This document shows, one piece after another, positions 1 through 5,527 of a stretch of DNA of 5,527 nt. The translations under genes and the position numbers were made by a program. The notes beneath the pieces are model-generated. The model had not been told where the DNA came from and ran no database searches. It saw only the letters and a program-made list of their open reading frames with translations. Origin of the DNA: an uncultured Rhodospirillaceae bacterium (lineage in GTDB: Bacteria > Pseudomonadota > Alphaproteobacteria > MPNO01); assembly GCA_937916005.1 (NCBI GenBank), contig CALGIA010000177.1:1-5527 (forward strand), read 5' to 3'. Numbering within the stretch: the first letter of the stretch is position 1; each line of letters begins with the position of its first letter.

Positions 1-370
1 TCATCGACGATATATTTTCGCCATAAGCGGCACCCTAAATTCCACTCATGGCTTCCGCTGTGACATTGAGGGGGACTTCGCCACCATAACCAAAATCTCT
101 TATGGCAGTTAGGCGGACGAGGAATGAGCATTACAGTCTGATGACATTTCAATGAAGTCTTGAAGTCCTTCCGGTCACATACATTTGTCGAGCCTACCCC
201 TTCAGGCCATCGTTCCGACCAACGCACACGCGCCGGCGGACAACAGCCGATCAAGGAGCGCCTCAAGGGGATAGGAAAGACGCTGCGTACGGATGTGAAG
301 CCCGCGTTATCTGCAGACGCTAAATTCGCCGGAGCATATTGTATTTTCCGCGGATATTCCGCTAAACGCC
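1..370. other. Non-coding region downstream of phoB
   Basis: I see no convincing gene in these 370 bases. GC is about 47% over 1-180 and about 60% over 181-300, the latter nearer the operon. Visible structure comprises an 8-bp inverted repeat GCCATAAG (20-27) / CTTATGGC (99-106), an 8-bp imperfect tandem TGAAGTCT-TGAAGTCC (153-168) and a small hairpin GCGGA-TAT-TCCGC (350-362). The hairpin has no following T run, so it is a poor terminator for phoB. A plus-strand frame is open from the left edge to TAG 107-109 (35 codons), which is within chance expectation. The left part could be a remnant of a mobile element, but I cannot match it to a family. Confidence 0.6.
130..158 (-). promoter_or_regulatory. 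Possible Pho box (three 11-bp-spaced repeats)
   Basis: On the minus strand, ACTTCAT (158-152), ATGTCAT (147-141) and CTGTAAT (136-130) are separated by exactly 4-nt spacers. The E. coli PhoB site is direct repeats of CTGTCAT with the same 11-bp period. The units match 4, 6 and 6 of 7 positions. If real, the site would drive a minus-strand gene beyond the left edge. No good -10 element is seen at the usual distance, and no start codon with a sustained ORF follows before the edge, so this is only a candidate. Confidence 0.3.
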
Positions 371-1060
371 CTAACCCACCAGGTCGAGCGCATAGCCCGC
401 GCCCCGGACGGTGCGAATGACGTCGACCTCGTCCTTTGCGTTCAGTTCCTGGCGCAACCGGCGGATATGCACATCCACGGTCCGTTCATCGACTTCAGCA
501 TCGTGGCCCCACACGGCGTTGATCAGCTGATCGCGGGTGAACACCCGCCCGGGATTCTCCATCAGGTGCCACAACAGGCGATATTCCGTTGGCCCGAGAT
601 GGACCGAGCGGTTATCTCGGGTCACGCGGTGGGTCACCACGTTCATCTCCATATCGTGGAACGTCAGTGTTTTTTCTTCCAGCGCCGGCCGTATACGGCG
701 CAGGATCGCATGGATTCGGGCGATCAGCTCCTTGTAGGAAAATGGCTTGGACAGATAGTCGTCGGCGCCGGCATTCAGCCCGCGAACACGGTCGCCCTCC
801 TCGCCGCGCGCCGTCAGCATGATCACCGGAATGTTCCGGATGTCGGACCTGCGACGGATCTGCCGGCAAATTTCGATGCCCGAAAGGTCGGGCAGCATCC
901 AGTCAAGCAAAATGAGATCGACTGCGTTCTCGGAAAGGATCAGCAGCCCTTCCTCGCCGTCCGGCGCATCCATCACCTCGAAGCCCTCGGCCTCCAGATT
1001 GTAGCGGATCAGGGTCACAAGGGCCGTCTCATCCTCAATGACCAGAATGACGGGTTTCAT
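371..1060 (-). CDS. phoB: Phosphate regulon response regulator PhoB
   Basis: This is an OmpR/PhoB-type transcription factor, activated by phosphorylation from the kinase PhoR under phosphate limitation. The receiver domain (about 1-122) has the acidic pair Glu9/Asp10, phospho-acceptor Asp53 in LLDWMLP, Thr83 in MLTARGEEGDRVRGL and Lys105 in the SKPFS motif. The winged-helix DNA-binding domain (about 130-227) contains LGPTEYRLL (155-163), a recognition helix in ERTVDVHIRRLR (192-203) and the wing TVRGAGY (217-223). At 229 residues it matches the length I recall for E. coli PhoB and aligns with it essentially without gaps, including Arg200, Arg201, Arg203 and Arg219. It therefore probably reads a similar Pho box. 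Its ATG overlaps the phoU TGA (ATGA). No good Shine-Dalgarno precedes it, so translational coupling to phoU is likely. It is the last gene of the visible operon. Confidence 0.97.
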   Translation of the reverse strand: MKPVILVIEDETALVTLIRYNLEAEGFEVMDAPDGEEGLLILSENAVDLILLDWMLPDLSGIEICRQIRRRSDIRNIPVIMLTARGEEGDRVRGLNAGADDYLSKPFSYKELIARIHAILRRIRPALEEKTLTFHDMEMNVVTHRVTRDNRSVHLGPTEYRLLWHLMENPGRVFTRDQLINAVWGHDAEVDERTVDVHIRRLRQELNAKDEVDVIRTVRGAGYALDLVG

Positions 1061-1776
1061 GGATCAGGATCCATGTCGGTCAAAAGACGGTCGGAACGGG
1101 TTTTCCGCGGCCGATCCGTGCGAAGCCGTTCGCCGTGAACCAGAAAATAAATTGTCTCGCAGATATTGGTCACATGATCGCCCATGCGTTCAATGTTCTT
1201 GGCGATAAAAAGGACATGGGTACAGGGCGTGATGCGCCGCGGGTCTTCGATCATGTAGGTCAGCAGTTCGCGGAACAGGCTGACATACATCTCGTCGACC
1301 TCTCCATCGGCATGCCACACGGTCAGCGCCTTGTCGGCATCCTGTTCGATATAGGCGTCGATCACGTTTTTCATCATCTTCATAACCAGCTCGCCCATGC
1401 GCGGTATGACGTGGATCGGACGAATAGGCGCGGTTTCCACCAGGGGAATGGTTCGGCGCGCTATGCTTGTCGCATAATCCGCTATGCGCTCGAGGTCGGC
1501 GGAAATCTTGAGCGCCGCCACCACCGTGCGAAGATCCTGCGCCATGGGCTGCCGCAACGCGAGCAGGCGCATCGCCAGGCTGTCCACCTCATAGTTGAGA
1601 TCATCGATTCTGTCGTCATCGTCGATGATGCGGTATGCAAGATCCGAATCGCGGGTAACCAGCGCCTGGATTGCCGCCTCGACCTGCGCCTCGGTCAACC
1701 CGCCCATCTCGATAATGGTGTTGTTGAGATGCTGAAGTTCGTCGTCATATGCCTTGACGATGTGTTCACCGGTCAT
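1057..1776 (-). CDS. phoU: Phosphate signalling protein PhoU
   Basis: PhoU is a cytoplasmic, membrane-associated helical protein. It links the state of the PstSCAB transporter to the PhoR kinase and keeps the Pho regulon off when phosphate is plentiful. The 239-residue product is the usual family length. It contains two PhoU repeats, each a three-helix bundle: one with the acidic motif DLERIADYA (Glu96, Asp100), the other with NIERMGDHVTNI (Glu196, Asp200). These ExxxD motifs are the family's metal-binding signatures. The N-terminus, HIVKAYDDEL, is typical. The start ATG at 1776 is supported by AAGGAG 7 nt upstream; a TTG at 1803 overlaps the pstB stop and lacks such support. The charged C-terminal tail (about 216-239, rich in Arg then Asp) is variable in the family. 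The gene begins 23 nt after pstB, and its stop overlaps the phoB start by 4 nt. Confidence 0.97.
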   Translation of the reverse strand: MTGEHIVKAYDDELQHLNNTIIEMGGLTEAQVEAAIQALVTRDSDLAYRIIDDDDRIDDLNYEVDSLAMRLLALRQPMAQDLRTVVAALKISADLERIADYATSIARRTIPLVETAPIRPIHVIPRMGELVMKMMKNVIDAYIEQDADKALTVWHADGEVDEMYVSLFRELLTYMIEDPRRITPCTHVLFIAKNIERMGDHVTNICETIYFLVHGERLRTDRPRKTRSDRLLTDMDPDP

Positions 1777-1783
1777 GGCTTCG

Positions 1784-1789
1784 CTCCTT
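1784..1789 (-). promoter_or_regulatory. Strong Shine-Dalgarno for phoU
   Basis: AAGGAG on the minus strand lies 7 nt before ATG 1776. It is the best ribosome-binding site in the window and fixes the phoU start in preference to the upstream in-frame TTG at 1803. Confidence 0.75.
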
Positions 1790-1799
1790 CCGTGCGGGG

Positions 1800-2687
1800 T
1801 CAACCATATCGCCCCGTGATATAGCCTTGAGTTCGCTCATCCTGCGGACTGGTGAATATTTCCTCGGTGCTGTTGCATTCAACCAGGAATCCGAGATGAA
1901 AAAATGCCGTTTTCTGCGACACACGCGCCGCCTGCTGCATATTGTGAGTAACAATCACGATGGTGTATTTCTCGCGCAGTTCATCGATCAATTCCTCGAT
2001 GTGCGCGGTGGCGATCGGGTCGAGCGCGGAACAAGGTTCGTCCATAAGAATGACCTCGGGACTCACGGCGATGGCCCGGGCGATACAGAGCCGCTGCTGC
2101 TGGCCGCCGGATAGCCCCGTACCCGGTTCATCCAGCCGGTCCTCGACCTCACGCAGCAAGCCTGCCCTCTCAAGAGAAGTCTGGACGATCTCATCCAGAT
2201 CGGTCCTGTCCCGGGCAAGTCCATGAATTCTGGGACCGTAAGCGACATTGTCGTAAATGGATTTGGGAAACGGGTTGGGCTTTTGAAAGACCATTCCGAT
2301 GCGCGCCCGCAACTCCACCACATCCAACGTCCGATCATAGAGATCCTGATCATCAATCTTGACACCGCCGGTGACCACACATCCTTCAATCGTGTCATTC
2401 ATCCGGTTTAAACAGCGGAGAAAGGTGGATTTCCCGCAACCCGAAGGTCCGATCAGGGCCGTGACGGAGCATTCCGGCACATCCAGATCAATATCGAAGA
2501 GCGCCTGTTTCTCGCCATAAAAGACATTCAGCTTCCGGGTCGACAATTTCGTTTTGCTTGTTGGCGTAAGCTCTTCCATCACACTGTCCGGCTCAGGATC
2601 GGGCAAGGCGGTCGGCACCGTTAAAAATGTTTCCGGCGCCCCATTCGTCTCGATCTCTTCCATGTCCAGCAAAATCTTTTTTTTCAT
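1800..2687 (-). CDS. pstB: Phosphate ABC transporter ATPase PstB
   Basis: This is the cytoplasmic ATPase that powers phosphate import through PstC/PstA. With the ATG at 2687 it has 295 residues. All ABC motifs are intact: Walker A GPSGCGKST (80-88), Q-loop in MVFQKPNPFP (132-141), signature LSGGQQQR (192-199), Walker B VILMDEP with catalytic Glu217, D-loop SALD (220-223) and H-loop His248. The FQKPNPFP and RMND (95-98) segments are typical of PstB. The start is chosen because GAGG (2700-2697) lies 9 nt upstream of ATG 2687. A TTG at 2696 in the same frame directly abuts that site and would add three residues. The first 45 or so residues precede the ABC domain (KLSTRKLNVFYGEKQAL, 47-63) and are mostly acidic and Pro-rich after an initial MKKK; E. 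coli PstB (about 257 residues) has a much shorter N-terminus. The gene starts 12 nt after pstA. Confidence 0.98.
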   Translation of the reverse strand: MKKKILLDMEEIETNGAPETFLTVPTALPDPEPDSVMEELTPTSKTKLSTRKLNVFYGEKQALFDIDLDVPECSVTALIGPSGCGKSTFLRCLNRMNDTIEGCVVTGGVKIDDQDLYDRTLDVVELRARIGMVFQKPNPFPKSIYDNVAYGPRIHGLARDRTDLDEIVQTSLERAGLLREVEDRLDEPGTGLSGGQQQRLCIARAIAVSPEVILMDEPCSALDPIATAHIEELIDELREKYTIVIVTHNMQQAARVSQKTAFFHLGFLVECNSTEEIFTSPQDERTQGYITGRYG

Positions 2688-2696
2688 TTTTTTCAA

Positions 2697-2700
2697 CCTC
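2697..2700 (-). promoter_or_regulatory. Shine-Dalgarno deciding the pstB start
   Basis: GAGG on the minus strand shares its first G with the pstA stop codon TAG (2702-2700) and lies 9 nt upstream of ATG 2687. The TTG codon at 2696 touches it directly, so it could not use this site. The spacer is almost entirely A. Confidence 0.6.
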
Positions 2701-3998
2701 TACCAGCGGCGTTCGAATTTCTTTCGCATAATGACCGCCACCAAATTCATGATGATCAGGAACGCCAAAAGGACGAGGGTCGCTGCCGCCGTCCGCTCCT
2801 CGAAGGCACGCTCCGGGCTGTCGGCCCACAAATAAATCTGCACCGGCAACACGGTCGCCGGATCGCTTATGCCTCTCGGAATGTCGACGATGAACGCCAC
2901 CATGCCGATCAACAGCAACGGCGCGGTCTCGCCCAGCGCCCGCGCCGCGCCGATGATGGCGCCGGTCAGGATTCCCGGGAAAGCGAGCGGCAGGACGTGA
3001 TGCATCACGACTTGCATGGGCGAGGCCCCCATGCCGATGGCCGCCTCCCGGATCGACGGCGGAACCGCGCCGAGCGCCGCCCGGCCGGCTATGATGATCG
3101 TCGGCAAGGTCATCAGGGCCAGAACGATACCGCCCACCAACGGCGCCGACCGCGGCATGCCGAAGAAACTGAGAAACACAGCAAGCCCGAGTAGACCGAA
3201 CACGATCGACGGCACGGCCGCAAGGTTGTTGATATTGACCTCGACCAAATCGGTCCATCGGTTCCCCGGTGCGAATTCCTGGAGATAGATGGCCGCCGCC
3301 ACGCCAAGCGGAAACGACAGCAGCACCGTCACGGCCATGGTAAACAGGGACCCCATGATTGCGCCCAGGATTCCCGCCAGCTCCGGCTCACGGGAATCGC
3401 CGTTGCTGAACAGTCCGACGTTAAAACGGCGTTCGACCATACCGGCGGCGCCAAGCAGTTTTATCCACCCTGCCTGTCGGGCGGATATTTTTCCGCCTCC
3501 TCCAGCCGTAATATGCCCCTTCACGAACTGGTCGACATCGTCGGAGGCCACGGCGGCGAACCGGAACTTTCCACCGATCAAGCTGGTGTCGGACAAAATT
3601 CTTTTCTGTAGCTCAAGGCCCGCGCCGCCGCTCAATAGACGATAGAGCGACCGGAGGTCGCGACGCGATTGAACATCCGGGACCTGCGCCCGCAGGGCCC
3701 GGCGTAAATAGGTGACGTAGTTTGCATCGTGCAACGCCGCCCGATCGACCCGTCCGCCCGGCGCCAGCTCAACGCGGGGCAGTTCAATTTCGAGCACGAT
3801 ATAGGTTTGAAAAAAGGCCGACCAACCCTTCGCGGTCATGCTGCCGATCAGGAGACACAGCGCGCCGAGGGCGAGAAAAACAGACAAAATACCATACCGC
3901 CGGAATCGCCGCTCGGCGGAATAGCGCTTCCTGCGCCGCCGCGCCGCGGCCTCGGCGGCGATTATCGCACCCGCTCCATTCGGTGGCCTATCAGTCAT
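2700..3998 (-). CDS. pstA: Phosphate ABC transporter permease PstA, long form
   Basis: This is the second permease subunit, pairing with PstC in the inner membrane. I chose the ATG at 3998 (MTDRPPNGAG), giving 432 residues and an 8-nt overlap with the pstC stop; GGGA lies 5 nt upstream. An in-frame ATG at 4040 would add 14 residues and overlap pstC by 50 nt with no Shine-Dalgarno. E. coli PstA has about 296 residues. The extra length is an Arg-rich N-terminus (19-34), a first membrane segment (about 35-56) and a soluble region of about 150 residues (57-208), corresponding to the N-terminal domain of long PstA proteins (Pfam DUF3333, recalled). The permease core follows, with NNLAAVPSIVFGLLGL (257-272), the ATPase-coupling loop REAAIGMGAS to LPLAFPGI (317-343) and RALGETAP (353-360). 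The protein ends in a basic tail, KKFERRW. Confidence 0.97.
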   Translation of the reverse strand: MTDRPPNGAGAIIAAEAAARRRRKRYSAERRFRRYGILSVFLALGALCLLIGSMTAKGWSAFFQTYIVLEIELPRVELAPGGRVDRAALHDANYVTYLRRALRAQVPDVQSRRDLRSLYRLLSGGAGLELQKRILSDTSLIGGKFRFAAVASDDVDQFVKGHITAGGGGKISARQAGWIKLLGAAGMVERRFNVGLFSNGDSREPELAGILGAIMGSLFTMAVTVLLSFPLGVAAAIYLQEFAPGNRWTDLVEVNINNLAAVPSIVFGLLGLAVFLSFFGMPRSAPLVGGIVLALMTLPTIIIAGRAALGAVPPSIREAAIGMGASPMQVVMHHVLPLAFPGILTGAIIGAARALGETAPLLLIGMVAFIVDIPRGISDPATVLPVQIYLWADSPERAFEERTAAATLVLLAFLIIMNLVAVIMRKKFERRW

Positions 3999-5373
3999 AT
4001 TTTTCCCGATATTTCCGGACTGTCTTGAGCGCGATGACATTGAGCGCCAGCGTTACACAAAACAGCGCAAGGCCAAGAGCGAACGCGGCAAGTGTTTTCG
4101 CGCTGTCGAATTCCTGGTCTCCGACCAGAAGGGTAACGATCTGTACGGTTACCGTCGTGACCGCTTCCAGCGGATTGATTGTCAGATTGGCCGCAAGCCC
4201 CGCAGCCATGACCACGATCATGGTTTCGCCGATGGCGCGCGAAACGGCGAGCAGGACGCTGCCAACGATCCCGGGAAACGCCGCGGGAATAATGACCTGC
4301 CGGATGGTCTCGGACTGCGTCGCGCCGAGTGCCTGGGAGCCGTCACGCAGGGTCTGTGGAACGGCATTGATCACATCGTCGGACAGGGATGAAACAAACG
4401 GGATGATCATGACGCCCATGACCAGCCCGGCCGCCAGCGCGCTTTCGGATGCAACGTCCAGCCCGACCGCCTGTCCCCAGCCGCGAATGGCAGGGGCGAC
4501 TGTCAGGGCGGCAAAAAACCCGTAAACCACGGTCGGGATACCGGCAAGAATCTCAAGCGCCGGCTTTAGCACGTCGCGTAAGCGACGCGGCGCATATTCC
4601 GACAGATAGATCGCCGACATCAATCCGACCGGGACCGCCACGATCATGGCGATGGCGGTAATAAGAAGTGTCCCGGCAAACAGCGACACGGCGCCAAAGG
4701 TGCCGGCGCTCGCGACCTGATCGGCCCGGAGCGACGTCTGTGGGCTCCAGCTGAGATTGAACAGAAATTCGGTTACCGGCACCTTGCCGAAAAACCTGAT
4801 GGTCTCGAACAGCAGCGACAGAACGATACCGATGGTGGCCAGAATGGCGACCATGGAGGCGGCAACAAGAAATATTTTAAATACGCGTTCGACGGAGATC
4901 CTAGCCCGTAGAGAAGGGCTGATGCGGCGCCAGGCCAGCAAAAGCCCACCTATCCCGATTGCCAGCGTCATGACCAACAACCCGGCATGGCCCAGCGCAC
5001 GCCATTCGGAGAGTCTGGCCGCAGCCTTAATCACCACCAGGTCGCCACGGCGGCTTGAGATGTTACCATCCGCCAAATTGCGGATATCGTTCAGGAGCAA
5101 ACCAAGCGTATCGGCCGGCAGAGTGCGCAATTGCTCCCCAAGCGACGCGATCAACAGATGTTCCAGGATATACGGTTGCAACACCAGCCATAAGGCCATC
5201 ACAAACGCGGCGGGTATAGCGGTCCAAAGCGCGACAAACAGCCCGTAATACCGGGGCAGCGAGTGCAGCCCCCGGATGTCTCCGCCTGCAGTCCAGCGGG
5301 CGCGATGGCGGCCGAGGACATGGCCGAAAGCCGTAAGAACCATCAGGAGCGCGGCGGCGAAATACGGCGACAT
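3991..5373 (-). CDS. pstC: Phosphate ABC transporter permease PstC, long form
   Basis: This is one of the two inner-membrane permease subunits that form the phosphate channel. It has 460 residues, against about 320 in E. coli. The core permease domain occupies roughly residues 165-455 and contains conserved PstC motifs: EILAGIPTVVYGFFA (274-288), the cytoplasmic coupling loop with GSQALGA and IIPAAFPGI (345-369) that contacts the ATPase, and RAIGETM (379-385). The first 160 or so residues are an N-terminal extension with hydrophobic segments near 3-21, 42-66 and 129-147 and a polar stretch between the last two, matching the extra N-terminal region of long PstC proteins (Pfam DUF3708, recalled rather than searched). 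About six hydrophobic segments follow in the core. The start ATG at 5373 gives a plausible N-terminus (MSPYFAAALL) but has no obvious Shine-Dalgarno. The gene overlaps pstA by 8 nt. No frameshift or missing motif is seen. Confidence 0.97.
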   Translation of the reverse strand: MSPYFAAALLMVLTAFGHVLGRHRARWTAGGDIRGLHSLPRYYGLFVALWTAIPAAFVMALWLVLQPYILEHLLIASLGEQLRTLPADTLGLLLNDIRNLADGNISSRRGDLVVIKAAARLSEWRALGHAGLLVMTLAIGIGGLLLAWRRISPSLRARISVERVFKIFLVAASMVAILATIGIVLSLLFETIRFFGKVPVTEFLFNLSWSPQTSLRADQVASAGTFGAVSLFAGTLLITAIAMIVAVPVGLMSAIYLSEYAPRRLRDVLKPALEILAGIPTVVYGFFAALTVAPAIRGWGQAVGLDVASESALAAGLVMGVMIIPFVSSLSDDVINAVPQTLRDGSQALGATQSETIRQVIIPAAFPGIVGSVLLAVSRAIGETMIVVMAAGLAANLTINPLEAVTTVTVQIVTLLVGDQEFDSAKTLAAFALGLALFCVTLALNVIALKTVRKYREKYD

Positions 5374-5411
5374 CAGTCTGTTAATTTCATAAGGGCGTTT
5401 GTCTGTTGCAT
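5373..5411 (-). CDS. Possible 12-codon leader ORF overlapping the pstC start
   Basis: A very short reading frame, MQQTNALMKLTD followed by TGA, starts at ATG 5411-5409 and has a second in-frame ATG at 5390-5388. Its TGA shares one base with the pstC ATG (TGATG), the classic geometry for translational re-initiation. pstC itself has no recognisable Shine-Dalgarno just upstream, which makes coupling attractive. However, the mini-ORF also lacks a clear ribosome-binding site, and a frame this short can easily arise by chance. It is recorded as a candidate regulatory leader, not an established gene. Confidence 0.2.
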   Translation of the reverse strand: MQQTNALMKLTD

Positions 5412-5425
5412 TAGTAAAAATGAGG

Positions 5426-5450
5426 ACCGGCGGCCACCGGGGCCGCCGGT
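5426..5450 (-). terminator. Intra-operon GC-rich stem-loop between pstS and pstC
   Basis: A perfect 10-bp inverted repeat, ACCGGCGGCC and GGCCGCCGGT, is separated by a 5-nt loop. In the minus-strand RNA the stem is followed by CCTCA and then five T residues (5420-5416). The stem is strong but the T run starts five bases late and is short. It could act as a leaky terminator or as a 3'-stabilising or processing hairpin that keeps pstS mRNA more abundant than the permease mRNA. Unequal expression of binding protein and membrane subunits is common in ABC operons. The hairpin is seen directly; its function is inferred. Read on the plus strand it has no clean T run. Confidence 0.55.
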
Positions 5451-5461
5451 TTGGTCTCTTG

Positions 5462-5527
5462 TTACATCGTCAACGGGGCCAGAGCCCGGGACGAGTTCCG
5501 AACGGCTTGACGATCCTTGTCCGCCAG
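5462..5527 (-). CDS. pstS: C-terminal end of phosphate-binding protein PstS (partial)
   Basis: Only the last 21 codons are visible, ending in TAA at 5464-5462; the gene continues beyond the right edge. The peptide begins LADKDR and ends LAPLTM. A short polar helix followed by a Leu-Thr-Pro-Leu-like tail resembles the C-termini of PstS proteins in alphaproteobacteria. PstS is the periplasmic binding protein that delivers inorganic phosphate to the PstCAB transporter. The main support is position: it lies on the same strand, 88 nt upstream of pstC, where pstS normally sits. The fragment is too short for motif evidence, so another protein (for example the end of a PhoR-type kinase, which precedes pstC in some alphaproteobacteria) is not strictly excluded. 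The stem-loop downstream fits a pstS/pstC boundary. Confidence 0.65.
   Translation of the reverse strand: MADKDRQAVRNSSRALAPLTM

Noticed and set aside
2..109. Plus-strand frame open from the left edge to TAG at 107
   Set aside because: Only 35 codons with no recognised motif; such a length is expected by chance, so it is not called as a partial gene.
350..362. Small hairpin just after phoB as a terminator
   Set aside because: The stem is only 5 bp with a 3-nt loop, and no T run follows on the minus strand.
160..420. 86-codon plus-strand frame crossing the phoB 3' end
   Set aside because: It starts at TTG with no Shine-Dalgarno, is Arg/Pro-rich with no recognisable domain, and overlaps phoB on the other strand by about 50 nt.
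467..1138. 223-codon open frame on the plus strand opposite phoB
   Set aside because: It lies almost wholly antisense to phoB, shows no recognisable domain and is explained by the codon bias of the real gene.
1135..1824. 229-codon open frame on the plus strand opposite phoU
   Set aside because: It mirrors phoU, whose family motifs and strong Shine-Dalgarno are clear. The His- and Arg-rich product looks like an antisense shadow.
2593..3258. 221-codon minus-strand frame inside pstA and the start of pstB
   Set aside because: It is out of frame with two well-supported genes, and its Arg/Gly/His-rich composition is typical of a frame-shifted reading of GC-rich DNA.
3999..4040. Upstream in-frame ATG as the pstA start
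   Set aside because: It would enlarge the overlap with pstC to 50 nt, has no Shine-Dalgarno and adds a segment with no family resemblance; ATG 3998 fits better.

Overview
The window carries the 3' part of a Pho (phosphate-starvation) operon. All recognised genes lie on the minus strand, so transcription runs from the right edge to the left: the end of pstS, then pstC, pstA, pstB, phoU and phoB. This is the conserved order for the high-affinity phosphate ABC transporter PstSCAB, its regulatory partner PhoU and the response regulator PhoB. Both permeases are much longer than the E. coli proteins. PstC has an extra N-terminal region, and PstA has a large loop domain after its first membrane segment. 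These long forms, the pst-phoU-phoB linkage and the moderately high GC suggest an alphaproteobacterium. This is inference from gene content; I cannot name a genus.

Layout from right to left: (i) 5527-5462, the last 21 codons of a gene read as pstS; (ii) 5461-5374, an 88-nt gap with a perfect 10-bp stem-loop and a tiny upstream ORF whose stop overlaps the pstC start codon; (iii) 5373-3991 pstC; (iv) 3998-2700 pstA, overlapping pstC by 8 nt; (v) 2687-1800 pstB, 12 nt after pstA, with a start codon set inside two poly-A runs; (vi) 1776-1057 phoU, 23 nt after pstB, with a strong Shine-Dalgarno; (vii) 1060-371 phoB, coupled to phoU by a 4-nt ATGA overlap; (viii) 370-1, a non-coding stretch with lower GC in its left half and a possible Pho-box-like direct repeat at 130-158.

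Family knowledge predicts the joint function. PstS would capture phosphate in the periplasm, PstC/PstA would form the membrane channel and PstB would power it. PhoU would relay transporter state to a PhoR-type kinase, and PhoB would activate the regulon, including this operon. No phoR and no main operon promoter are present; both would lie outside the window, most likely beyond the right edge. The window is a well-understood system. I see no clearly novel machinery; the points worth checking are small non-coding signals at the junctions.
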